From contig CM043960.1 of the NCBI GenBank assembly GCA_014529385.2, positions 71,744,910 to 71,808,909 on the forward strand: a DNA stretch of 64,000 nt. Reading direction: 5' to 3'. Positions 38,192 through 48,837 of this stretch are shown piece after piece. Under the pieces are notes generated by a model that saw only the letters and a program-made list of their open reading frames with translations, was not told the origin of the DNA and did no database searches. Positions within the stretch are counted from its first letter, which is position 1. The number at the start of each line of letters is the position of its first letter. This DNA comes from Adiantum capillus-veneris (taxonomy: Eukaryota; Streptophyta; Polypodiopsida; Polypodiales; Pteridaceae). The translations under genes were made by a program, and so were the position numbers.

Positions 38192-38200
<9 letters not shown>
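37500..38200 (+). repeat. Three tandem units (~204 bp) with tRNA-like A and B boxes
   Basis: Units start with AAAATGGTATAA at about 37501, 37831 and 38037. Each contains GTGTGGTAGATTGGTTATG (A-box-like, 37857 and 38066), and two have TTGAGTTCAACT (B-box-like, about 37901 and 38109) some 30-35 bases on, then GTTTCCTACGA(C/T)GTTAA and ACTCTCTTCTTC. The first unit is split by the minisatellite. The pattern resembles a tRNA-derived SINE head but could be coincidence. Confidence 0.6.
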
Positions 38201-38244
<44 letters not shown>

Positions 38245-38311
38245 CCTCTCTCAATGTGTGTGTGCATTCTTTGTTTATGCATGTGTGTGTGCGTGTTTTG
38301 TTTATGCTTGT

Positions 38312-38346
<35 letters not shown>

Positions 38347-38352
38347 AACACA

Positions 38353-38384
<32 letters not shown>

Positions 38385-38454
38385 GAGAGAGAAAGAGGGG
38401 AAGGGAACATGAGAGTGAGGAGAGGGAAGGAGCATACCTGGCTCTCCTTCCTCT

Positions 38455-38500
<46 letters not shown>

Positions 38501-38520
38501 AGAAGAAAGAGAGAGAGAGA
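38193..38520. repeat. Mosaic of CT, GT and GA microsatellites
   Basis: CT at 38193-38241 and 38313-38342, GT at 38352-38366, GA at 38366-38382 and GT at 38458-38499. Confidence 0.95.
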
Positions 38521-38617
38521 GGGAGAGCACGCGTTACCTTGCTTGCTTGAGCACGCACTGAAAACTCAGATCTGAGATCTGAGTTTTCGGACGCTCTCGG
38601 TTATTTTTTTTTAGCCC

Positions 38618-38730
38618 CGACGGCGTCGCTGTAGGCGTCGCTAAGTTACAAGTAACTTAGCGACGCTCATAGTGATGCCTATAGCGACGCCGTGGTTTTT
38701 CACATTTGAGTGTCGCACTACGAGCATCGC
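38618..38730. repeat. CACTA right subterminal repeat region with 32-bp palindrome
   Basis: GCGTCGCTGTAGGCGTCGCT and TATAGCGACGC-type repeats match the left end. A perfect palindrome with 15-bp arms and a 2-bp spacer spans 38635-38666 (GCGTCGCTAAGTTAC / GTAACTTAGCGACGC). Confidence 0.9.
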
Positions 38731-38966
38731 TACTATTAAGTACCTCTTGTAGTGTAGAGATAATGTCATAAAAGTTGTATGAACCAGGTTGTAAGCTTAA
38801 AGATGCATTTAAGGCAAATTCTCAAGAGTTTGCATAACTCAGATTATTTACATTTTCTTGAGAATTTAGGCCAAATCAAGTTTTGACTTGACTCACATGC
38901 TTAAAACAAGTCATAAAAAGACTATTCATTGAAAAAATTACAAAAAGTGTTCATTTTAGGCTAAAA

Positions 38967-39562
38967 GTAAATAATCATGATTATTTAGTTTCAGCTCAAA
39001 AAACCAAGGTTGATACCAGAGACTCTATGCATGATTACAAACTTCTTTTCTAAAGGCTCATAGAATTTGGATCACAGAACTTACCAAAACCTTGATAAAA
39101 ATTGAAATCTGTACTGATTGTCGAGAAATTGAGTTTGAGTTGGTAATCTTGCTCAAATTTAGTGAAACTTTATTCAGAGGCTTAGATTGAAGGGTTTAAC
39201 ATGTGTATATGCTCAGATGACCAAAAAGATGTAAAAATTTGCTAGAAGTAAATAATTGCGATTATTTACTTTCAGTTTATTTTTCAACTTTTTTGATCAA
39301 CTAAGCATACCACAAGTTTTATCATGTTGTATTGAGCACTCATAGCAAATTTGGTAAGATTTGGATCATTAAAGTGGAAATTGTGGCCAGATTTAAAAAG
39401 TCAGTTTGCAAACACAAAACTTTTGATAAATTGAGTAGAATTTATTCAAACTTGGTGAAACTTGGCTAGGGACCTGAAGTTGAGTTACTTAACCAATTTG
39501 TATCAACATTTTGGCAAATTGTTGTAAAAATTTCTCAGAAGTAAATAATCACGACTATTTAC
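38967..39562 (+). repeat. Palindrome repeat array before the gag-like region
   Basis: Near-perfect 22-bp palindromes built on GTAAATAATC and its reverse complement GATTATTTAC start at 38967, 39248 and 39541, that is 281 and 293 bp apart. The sequence between them repeats loosely (AAATTTGGTGAAATTTGGAT-type words), so these are diverged units of about 290 bp in the leader. Confidence 0.8.
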
Positions 39563-39729
39563 ATCTGCTCCAGAATTGAACATTGTTGTACAATTGAGTA
39601 TACCACCAGGTCAAGCATATCAAGTAGACTTCACAAATCAAATTTGGTGAAATTTGGATGACAAAAGTGAGACTTAAGCCAGATTCTTGAAAACTGAGTC
39701 TGTGGACACTGTTAAACAAAGGAAAAGCA

Positions 39730-40977
39730 ATGGTGAATGTAGTCCAAGTGATGCCTAGTAGCTCTTCAGAGAGTGAACCTAGTGTTCCAATCAAGATGAT
39801 CACTAGAGACCAAGCTAAGAAAAAGAAACATAACTCCTCATATGAATCAAATAATACTAAAATTTTCTCTCAAAAGACCAAGAAAATAAGAAGTCAAAGG
39901 TATGAGATGAGAAAACAAAAACAAAAGGACAAAATTGAGAAAAAAACCAAGAAACTAATCCAGGAAAGAGTGAAAGAAACTGGGAGTGAAATCAAAGAAA
40001 CCAAAATGAAATCCGGAGCATCAATTTTGGTAGACAAATTTTTTGAGCCAATCAATGCAGCCTTGGAAGCTTTCCAAGCGGGACTTAAAGGAGGCCGAAA
40101 CATGGAAAACAAATGGAAAAACTATCCTTCTCCAGATATGGAAGCAGCTAAGCTGAAAGCTTATAAAAAATTGGTAAGAATTACTCAGGAGTTGGTGGAA
40201 AAACAAAAAACCAAGCTTGAGAGTATAGCAAAATCGGAGGAGCTTGTGGTAGAAACAAATAAAGAAAAATCCAATGTGGTGGTAGAATCCCACCTTGAAA
40301 CTAAAGAGCCAAAACTCATAGTGCCTCACATTGAAGATGCTTTAAATGGAATTCCATTCGTGAAGGAAGACTGGCCAGAATATTTATGGAAAAAAGTGAA
40401 AGAGATAAATGATGGGAGCATAACTTTGAAGTCAACTCCTATAGAGGAAGTTTGGTTAGACAATTTACCTCCTAATATGGACAATGATATCCAATCCTTG
40501 TATGGGGAATACGGATCTGAAGCATCAAGAATGTCTAGACCAATGACTCTAAAAACACTATCGTCTTACTTAGGAGACAACGAAGAAGAATCCATAGTGT
40601 GTAAAACCACTCAGATATAAAGAGCAGAACAAACCCTGGAGGTGGAGAACATCCATTCAATCATGTCAACGAACATTCAATGTACTCTTACCTTGGGAGA
40701 ACTAGTAAAAATCAGACTATATTTATGGAATGATTTACAGAAAACTTTAGAGAAAGTAGGGATAACAGATCTAATCGCAAAAAATTTGGGGAAATTGAAA
40801 CATGAAATGGATAACAAGGAGATTAGATCCGTCCCTATGAACAAAGTTGGAGAATACTATAAAGGGGAAGAAGGAAACACAACCCTTCCGGTAAGATATA
40901 ATGATGTAGAAACCATGGCAATACTAGACAGTGGGGCAGGCATAGCCATAGCCACAGCCACAAAAGCAGTATGGTAA
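39730..40977 (+). pseudogene. Gag-like polyprotein start and protease beginning
   Basis: The ATG at 39730 opens 296 codons rich in Lys/Glu (ITRDQAKKKK, then long charged helices, then FVKEDWPEYLWKKVKEIND and EEVWLDNLPPNMD). After one stop at 40618 the same frame continues from 40642 to the retropepsin active site MAILDSGAGIAIA (about 40915-40955). I see no canonical gag domain or CCHC knuckle, so 'gag-like' rests on position only. The catalytic motif D-S-G is intact here. Confidence 0.65.
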
Positions 40978-42200
40978 TCATGGAAAAAACGGCCATTAGA
41001 CAAACTGGAATGAAATTGCAATTGGTGGATGGACACATAGGAAAACGCCTAGGACTGCTTGAAAAAGTGATAGTTAGTTCCTTTGTATTAATTATCAACA
41101 TACTTTTGCGATAGTAGAGTTTGGAAAGAAACTTAACTATGAAATCATCTTGGGAAGGCCATTCATGTGGCAAGTACAACTTATTCAAGATTGGGGAAAC
41201 AATTACCTGTATTTGAAGCAAGTGGGATCAATCACAAGGGTTAATATGAAAGATCACACTTATAGAGATGTAATGAAAACACCCATTCAAGAATTTGACT
41301 CACTCTCTTCAACTAAATCAAAGCTTCCATCTTGGTTAAACAAAGACACACCTATTTGGATGTGTGGAGCCTCAGAAAATGGGAGTTTAAAACGAGAGGA
41401 ATGTATCTTAGAAAGTGAAGCATATGTACTTGAACCCTTTCCGAAGCATTTGTTTGAGCCATTTGAGTATGTCAAATTTTGGCAACAATGGATATGTATG
41501 TGAATACGTCTATGCCTACTCAATTTTGCAATGAGGATGGTTATGACATAATTCCAATACAAATGATCTCAACCCTTCACATTGAAGATAAAATTCAGGA
41601 ACCCAAGGACTTAATGAAAGTTCAACAAGTCTTTTTAGACCTCTATTATAATGCTATTGATGAGTTTGAAGAATATTCAGCTACATCCAATGATTCTGGG
41701 TCAAAAAAAGAACATGCTAGAGCACTAAAAGTTTTTTGACTTTCCAAACCAAAAAACAAGAATAAAGAAATGGTATAGAAATAAAAGAGACACAAGAAAC
41801 TTGAAATCTAGACCTATGCCATCAGTTTCTAGCAGAACACAGTTTCTGATGCAGATAGATGCACATGACTATGTCAAGGACAAAATCATGGGTAGATATC
41901 CTTCAGACAACAAACAAGGGACATCAAAAACAGCAAGAAAAATGAGAAAGAAAACTCAATCAAAACCTAAACACCAGGATGATGATTCATTCATGACACA
42001 AGTTGAACAAAAGAAGAAATATCAAGAGTTGAAGAAAGCTCTAAAGGAGATGTATACCACTGAAATGAAAACAACCAAGGAAGAGAATTAAGATGTAATG
42101 AGTGTTCCATCCCATTACAAGAAATATAATCTCCAAGACCGAAAGATCATAATCGAGCAACATGTCCGGGAACTAAGAAAACAAGGTGAGTCCTATGAAG
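40978..42200 (+). pseudogene. Protease C-terminal part and protease-RT linker
   Basis: After a stop and a frame change the protease continues with IVEFGKKLNYEIILGRPFM (about 41105-41170), the conserved 'ILGRP' end. A linker of about 1 kb follows in broken frames (DTPIWMCGASENGSL; QEPKDLMKVQQVFLDL; KARKMRKK-like basic patches). The linker looks element-specific. Confidence 0.7.
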
Positions 42201-43140
42201 GAGCCGAAATGCAAAGAAGATAGATCTTATTAAACCAAGGGAGGAGCCTAGATCTGCCTACATTGCAAATGATTTGACTGAAGAAGAAGAAGATCTTTTG
42301 CTAAGCTTACTGAAAGAATACCGAGATATCTTTGCTTGTTCTTATAAAGATCTCAAGGGTGTTGATCCAAAAATTTGTCAACATACCATACCTATGAGAG
42401 ATGATGCGAAGCCAAGTAGACAAGGCCCATATACTTATAAAGAAACCTTAGCTAGAAAGATAAAAGAAGAGATAGAAAAGCTCAAGGAAGCTAAATTCAT
42501 CTATGAAATTGAACACAAAGATTGGCTGTCTCCAATTGTGGTGGTACCCAAGAAAAATGGGAAATTAAGTCAATCTTTAAAAAGTGAATACAACCACCAT
42601 TAGAGATAACTACCCTCTTCCAATCACTGAGCATGTTTTAGAATGAGTTTTAGAAAAAGAATCTTATAGCTTCTTAGACGGCTTTTCGAGGTACAATCAA
42701 CTTTTGGTTGATCCCAAAGATCGGCATAAAATTGCCTTTGCAACTGAATGGGGTATTTTTGCCTATAGGGTTATGCCTTTTGGGTTAACAAATGCTCTTG
42801 CCACCTTTCAAAGATTGATGAGCCATGCCTTCAAAGAATATCTTAGGAATTTCTTGGAAGTATAAATGGATGATTTATGTGTACATTCATCAATCTGGGC
42901 TGATCATTTTGAACATCTCAAAAAGGTATTCGAAAAATGTAGACTTTAGGATTTTCTTAAATCCTGAAAAGTGCACCATTATAGACATACAAGGAAAAAT
43001 TCTTGGACATATAGTGTCTAAAAATGGCATAGCGGCCAATATAGAGAAAATTCATGTTATTGTTGAATTGCCTAAACCAAAGGGGTTCAAGGTTTCATGG
43101 GACATTGTGGATATTAAAAAAAATTCATTTACATGTATAC
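42201..43140 (+). pseudogene. Ty3/gypsy reverse transcriptase
   Basis: The frame from about 42230 reads TEEEEDLLLSLLKEYRDIFA, HTIPMRDDAKPSRQG and WLSPIVVVPKKNGK. After a shift it reads RDNYPLPITEH, SFLDGFSRYNQLLVDPKD, KIAFATEWGIFAYRVMPFG and LTNALATFQRLM. At the catalytic box the codon before MDD is TAA (42863-42865) where Tyr or Phe normally stands. NPEKCTI and LGHIVSKNGI follow. Motif order is normal; the protein is interrupted several times. Confidence 0.92.
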
Positions 43141-43720
43141 TATAATCGCAAAACCCATGTATGGCTTGATTACACTCTTTATATGGACTGATGAGTGTGA
43201 AGAATCCTTCATGAAGCTTAAACAAGCTCTTACTTCAGCCCCAATATTGAAAGCACCAGATTGGAATAAGATATTCCATATACATGTTGATGCTTCCAAT
43301 TTTGCCATTAGATGTATATTAGCTCAACCAGGAGGCAAAAAAATTGACTTTCCTATTTATCATGCTAGTAGACAGTTGAATGTGGCAGAGAAGAATTATA
43401 CAAGCACTAAAAGGGAAGGATTAGGGATGATCTATGCCGTAAAAAACTATGTACATTACCTGCTAGCCAACAAATTTGTGTTCTTTGTGGACCACCAAGC
43501 TTTATTGTACTTGGTCAACAAGCCATGAAACACAAGAAGAATAGAGAGATGGTTCATCATTCTTTTGGAATTTGATTTTACTATAGTTGTAAAAAAGGGC
43601 ACCACACACCAAAGAGCAGATCATTTATCAAGGATTATTTCAAGAGAACCACCAAAAGGGGTAGATGATGATCTACGAGATGCATATCTATTCTTTGTAG
43701 AAATGATAGCTCATTGGTCA
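43141..43720 (+). pseudogene. RNase H domain
   Basis: WTDECEESFMKLKQALTSAP leads into the RNase H: HIHVDASNFAIRCILAQ (catalytic Asp), YTSTKREGLGMIYAVK (catalytic Glu) and FFVDHQALLYLVNKP (catalytic Asp), all open from 43133 to 43525. A stop then precedes RIERWFIILLEFDFTI and THQRADHLSRI, the usual end of this domain. The acidic residues are still present. Confidence 0.92.
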
Positions 43721-44274
43721 AAAGACATGGTTTGATTGATGACCATAGCTCAAGTGAATTCCCAAGTATCACTTCCTATTACACCAAGATTAATTGAGCA
43801 ATCGACTGTGTATCAATTACTAGCTGGAAGACTATACAAAAGAAATTGAGATGGAATATTGCTTTTGTGTATTAATCCTGAGGAGAAAACCCAATACCTA
43901 AGTCAAGCACACATTACCATAGTAGGACTTCAGTTGGCGGAAGACCAACTATGCAATGGATCTTGAGACTTGGAATATTTTGGCCAACCATGAGAAGTGA
44001 TGGTCACTCATTTGTGAAAAATCATCTTAAATTCCAGAATCAAGCACCCACCTCATGTGATACCTCATGTGACATTATTTTATATTTCACTTGTTCCTAA
44101 GTGGAGTAACCTAGTTACTTACTTCTCAAGTAAAATGTTTTCGGAGGATATGAGTAAATGCTGCCAAAGAGCTATTGAAACTGAAGCAAGAGACTATGCT
44201 CTTATTGGAAACCAATTGTATTGAAGAGGAAAGGATCAACATTTGTGTCTCTGTGCAAATGAAGACAACAAGCA

Positions 44275-45310
44275 CATGCTAGATTAGCTAGAGGTCACTT
44301 TTCTAGTGAAACCACCACTAGAGCAATTTTAATGGCAGGCATATGGTGGCCAACACTTTTTGCAGATGCCAAAGAATATGTTCAAAGGTTTTATGTATGC
44401 CAATGATAAAAAATGCCAGCATGCCTTTAAGACAAATGATGAGGGCTAGAGCTTTTGCAAAATGGGGCATAGATTTTGTCGGACCAATACAACTACCTCC
44501 TTATAGAACTCAAGCTCCATACATCATTGTAGCTACGAACTATTTGACCAAGTGGGTAGAGGCTAAGGCAACCAGAAAGAATGATGCTAGAACCACAACC
44601 ACATTCTTGTACGAGAATGTATTCACAAGATATGGACTTCCAATAGAGATTTTCAGTGAAAGGGGAGCTCATTTCCTCAATGAGGTAATCGAGTATCTAC
44701 TAAATGAATTTATGGTCATCCATAACAAATCTGCTCCATATCATCCACAAAAAAATGGACAAGCTAAGCACACGAATAAAATTTTTAGCTCGGTATTGAC
44801 TAAAGTGGTTAGTTCAGGACGAATTGATTGGGAAATGAATCTACACGCAGCTCTATGGGCTTATAGAGTTTCATTCAAGACAACTTTAAATGCTACACCC
44901 TTTAATATTCTTTATGGTCTTGATGCCATACTACCGATGGAATTTCTATTGCCAACACTAAGGGTAGCAAAAGATCTTGAGTGGATCGGACATGAATTGT
45001 CAGAGAGGCTTGAAGATTTTAAAAAGGTTGATGAGAAAAGGCTAACAGTTGTAGCTCACATCTATGCACAAAAATGAAAAAAAAAACATTTTTTTGATTC
45101 ACATCTAGTCACAAAAATCTTCAAAAAAGGGGACCCAGTTTTAGTCTATTCCCTTAAGCAACACAACCCCAAGTCCAAGACAAAGAAAAATGGACCATTT
45201 ATCATTGAAGACGTATCTGCAAGTGGAACAGTTAAGTTGTCCACACTAGATGGTGAACCAATGGCTAACTGGATTAGTGGATGCCGCTTAAAGAAGTACC
45301 ATTTGCCATT
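44275..45310 (+). pseudogene. Integrase (zinc-binding, core and C-terminal parts)
   Basis: The zinc-binding part reads ARGHFSSETTTRAILMA, GIWWPTLFADAKEYVQRF and YVC; the first Cys of the pair is Phe. The core (about 44445-45000) reads AKWGIDFVGPIQLPP, TNYLTKWVEAKATR, FSERGAHFLNEV, HPQKNGQAKHTNK and LWAYRVSFKTTLNATPF. Family members have SDRG and NGQ(A/V)E at the second and third catalytic positions; here they are Glu and Lys, so the DDE triad is broken. A C-terminal region (KKGDPVLVY, NGPFIIEDV, GCRLKKYH) follows a TGA at 45075 and a poly-A tract. No chromodomain follows. Confidence 0.92.
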
Positions 45311-46598
45311 AACCAATGACTTGCTAGAGAAGATGCATGTAGCAAAGCAAAGAAAGATGAAAGGACAATTGGTTATTGATGAAGCTCAAGAAAAAGCTCG
45401 ACTTTGACTACTCAAGAGGACAGCTGCTTTGAAAAATCAACAAACACCTATTCCCATCAACACTTTGGAACCAAGTGGCAGAATATGGAAATTGAAGAAT
45501 GATGCAGTGTCAACGGATGATGAATGGCTGAATGGAATGGACCTTCGCATCAAAATACAACTGAACAATCATAGCACAAATGCATTGGTAAATACCGGAG
45601 CTCAAATGAATGCAGTCAGTTATTCCACTTACAAGAAAGTGACAAATTAGTCTTTAGCATCGGGCATATCTGCTATCAAAGGATGCAACCAAAACCCAAC
45701 ACCGGCATTGGGAGTAGTCAACTTGAATGAGATAGTACATGGATGTTCATGGCCTCATCAATTTTTATTCATACCAGATGAACATATGAATGAAACAATG
45801 ATTCTTGAAATCTCATGGATGCGAACATACAAGGGAGTACCAAATTGGGACACCAATCAACTTAAGCTATTAGTTAAAAGAGGACAACTCTTAATTCCAA
45901 TTGCACCGAGCAAAGAGGAAAGAAAAAGAGGTCACCCACAAAAGAAACTAGGAAGTAATCAATCTATATTCTCCTTTAGACAAGAAAATGCTACAAGTAG
46001 CATGCAAGGAGTCAGACAGATTTGGGTACCAAAAGCACAAATCAAGGACAATCTGTCTCAAATTTGGGTTCCTAAAAACTCATCTACCATACTGAAGAAA
46101 GTGTCACATCTAACGACTCAGACAAAAACATCTTTGAGAAGGGAAACTAGCACTCGATGGTTTTGGAAGCCAAAGGAGCATTTATCTTCTCCACCAAATG
46201 TAAAGCCAATGAATCAGTGGAAGGTTAAATCTCAAAAAACTCAACCACAACAGTTCACCAATGAAAAACCAAAATACCAATGGAGAGTTAAAGCTCAACA
46301 ACCATCATCATTGATACCTACACCTCAAGAAATCAGTGTGTCAAAGCATCCATATGGTACAATCAAACAAAGAGCACACAAATTACAGAATCTACTATTT
46401 AGAAAACATCAGCATGAAACCTCGACCACGGAAACCCTTGAGATAACTACTCAAGACCCAACTCTTGCACAATATACTGGTTTGAATTGTATTGACCTTG
46501 AAAGCATGATAGAGCCAACCAGGGCATTGTCAACTGGAAGCATCTCCCTGATGAGTGTAAATAGTGTATATACTATCAAAAAATACATTAAAAAATAG
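45311..46598 (+). pseudogene. Second retropepsin-like domain and low-complexity tail after integrase
   Basis: The integrase frame continues, with a stop near 45405 and a TAG at 45648. It encodes DLRIKIQLNNHSTNALVNTGAQMNAV, where aspartic proteases have V-D-T-G-A-Q, and then MILEISWMRTYKGVPNWD, matching the 'LILGxxWL' end of a retropepsin. The catalytic Asp is Asn (one G-to-A change). A long Gln/Lys/Trp-rich tail follows with paired repeats (IWVPK twice; QWKVKSQ and QWRVKAQ). A protease domain after integrase is unusual; the ordinary protease lies at 40.9-41.2 kb. Confidence 0.65.
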
Positions 46599-48051
46599 CC
46601 TTTCTTGCTTATTTTCATCAACTTTTCTTGATATTGGAACTTAAAAATGGAGAGATCCACCAAAAAGAAATAAAATAGTGTTCTTCAATGGATTTTCTTA
46701 ATAGTTGATTTTTCAATTTTCTTTTTTAGTGCATTTTATTATTTTCTTTGATTGTTCCAATAAATAGGTCAAAAATTAATAATAAATTGCAAATGAGCTC
46801 AGATGAAGAAATTGAAGATATGCTGATGATCAAAAGAACAACACGGACACGCACAAAAATTTTCAGTCAAAACGACAAACAGAAGTGGGATGCCTAAATT
46901 AGGCCGCCAAGGCTTGTTTCTGCAAATTCTCACAGAATGAGCTAACGGAGACATAGATTTCACAGCCTAGTAGGACTAATAAGGGAATCTTGGAAAAAAT
47001 AGTTTGGGAAGTTCGAGTATAGATATCCAAGGTAGTCCAAAATCACCTTATTTTCACTAGTCAGTCTTGGAGAAGAGAGCTCTCTACCTTCTTTGCATTG
47101 ATTTTTGGAGTCCATAGTCGCCCATTTTCAGTGCCGTCTCACACAAGACATGAGAGCTAAGTTCTAGAATTATCAAAGAAAGTTTCTATACGGTCGGGTA
47201 GCAACTCTAGGCCTAGGAAAAAACCCTAGAATCCCAGATGTGCATGAACTCCTACGACACAAAAAAGACCATATAGTGGACTGTGAGCTCAATCGAATCG
47301 GACAAGACTTGAACTATAGTATGCCCCTAGATAGTAGTTGTTGATAGTAGAACAACTCCATATCATTAGATGACCATTTGGCAGGGGTCAAGGGGGTTGC
47401 AAGTAAATAATCTAGGTTTTTGCCACATGACAAAATTGGATTCTGACTCCACTGGCAGCTTATAGAAAAGGTCTATACACAATGTACCTAGACGGTTTCA
47501 AGAAAAAAGTCAAGGAAAGCTCTCAAACAGAAGGAAACAGCTCAAAGACTACAAAGTGTCAAATTTGACATATGAAGTCAAACTGACTCTGAATGGGCCC
47601 AAACTAAATGAACAACAGCAGGACTATGTAGTGGACAAGTCCATGGCTTCAAAAGTGACCAAACAACTCTACACACCAAGTAGTAACAAAAACTTGGTCT
47701 ATACACAATGTATCTAGATGGTTTCTAGAAAACAGTCAAGGCAAGCTCTCAAATAGAAGGAAAAAGCTCAAAGACTACAAAGTGTTAAATTTGACATATG
47801 AAGCCAAACTGACTCTGAATGGGCCCAAACTGGATGAGCAACATCAGGACTATGTAGTGGACAAGTCCATGGCTTCAAAAACAACTCTACACAACAAGTA
47901 GTAACAAAAACCGGTGATTTCAGATTCGACAAGAGAACGAAGTGATGCCGACACGACCAAACCTTACCAAATTCATTTTAGGAATTGTTTTAGGTGTAAT
48001 AAAGATGTGTAGGTCAAAAAAGTATATTTTCATGAAAAATATGTGACTGAA
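46599..48051. other. Untranslated spacer between the two coding blocks
   Basis: AT-rich with no coding signal. It contains a 226-bp tandem duplication and a degenerate palindrome half-site (47403, GTAAATAATC). Confidence 0.6.
47470..47911 (+). repeat. Tandem duplication, unit 226 bp
   Basis: Copies begin at 47470 and 47696 (GGTCTATACACAATGTA) and share GAAGGAAA-AGCTCAAAGACT, CTGACTCTGAATGGGCCC and GACTATGTAGTGGACAAG in order. The second copy has a short deletion. Confidence 0.93.
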
Positions 48052-48648
48052 GTTAATAATCACGATTTTTTACTTTTGTGCACATTTGGCTTGAATATAT
48101 TTTGTCATTTCACTTATCACTTGTACACATCTATCTCATGCCTTATGTCAAGTATGAGCCAAAAGATCAAGAAAATCTCAGATTTTTTGTCATAAAACGT
48201 ACTAAAGGCTCTTCTGTCTAAATTTTGAGCTAACTGTCACATTTTTTTTTATCCAAATCACCCCATATCTCACATAAAGGCTCTATATTATGTCTAGAAT
48301 CAGCTTGCAACAAATAATGTCTAATTTGTTGAAAAAGTTAATAATTGTGATTATTTACTTTTTCACCAGAATGAGTCTAAATTTCAACTTTGACCTTATG
48401 GGACCAAAGTACATGATGTTCCAAGCTTACCAATCAAGTTTGATCACATTTGGATCACAAAAACCCAAAATCCCTTCATATCTATCGTTTCAGAGTCTTT
48501 AGTCTAAATCTGACACCATTTCCACTCTGTATAATCAAATGTGCCCACACTTCACTCAGAGTATCAAAATCACATATGTTTCAAGCGTATGATGTCAAAA
48601 ATGCAAAAAGTTGGAAAAATTTCCTAGCTGATAATCGTGATTATTTAC
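48052..48648 (+). repeat. Palindrome repeat array before the 3' coding block
   Basis: The palindromes recur at 48052, 48337 and 48627 (285 and 290 bp apart), with GTTAATAATC or GCTGATAATC left halves and GATTATTTAC right halves. Intervening sequence again has CAAATTTGATCACATTTGGATCA-like words. The array ends less than 200 bp before the ATG at 48838, as the first array ends 168 bp before the ATG at 39730. Confidence 0.8.
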
Positions 48649-48837
48649 TTTGGTTGAAAATTTTACCTGGATTGCATGGTTTTGATCCTTACATGTTTTT
48701 ATGCATCTATGCATGCTCTAAAATTTATTTGAAGCAAAATGGACATCATTTGCCAGCAATTCAGACTCAAGGAATTTTAGAGCGGAATCTGTGGAATTTT
48801 TCAACTTTGACATTGTATTCTCCTATTAGTAGGTGCA

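Larger units (their letters stand above)
31288..38754 (-). mobile_element. CACTA (En/Spm) DNA transposon, 7467 bp, nested in the retrotransposon leader
   Basis: Left terminus CACTACAAGAGGT (31288-31300) and right terminus ACCTCTTGTAGTG (38742-38754) are perfect 13-bp inverted repeats. Both flanks carry TAG (31285-31287 and 38755-38757), the 3-bp target duplication typical of CACTA elements. Both subterminal regions are packed with GCGTCGCTATA / TATAGCGACGC repeats, the transposase binding sites in this superfamily. Its two genes read on the minus strand, so the right end is the promoter side. Confidence 0.96.

Noticed and set aside
40021-40329. Minus-strand 102-codon reading frame opposite the gag-like region
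   Set aside because: Phe/Leu-rich mirror of a Lys/Glu-rich coding strand; a shadow.
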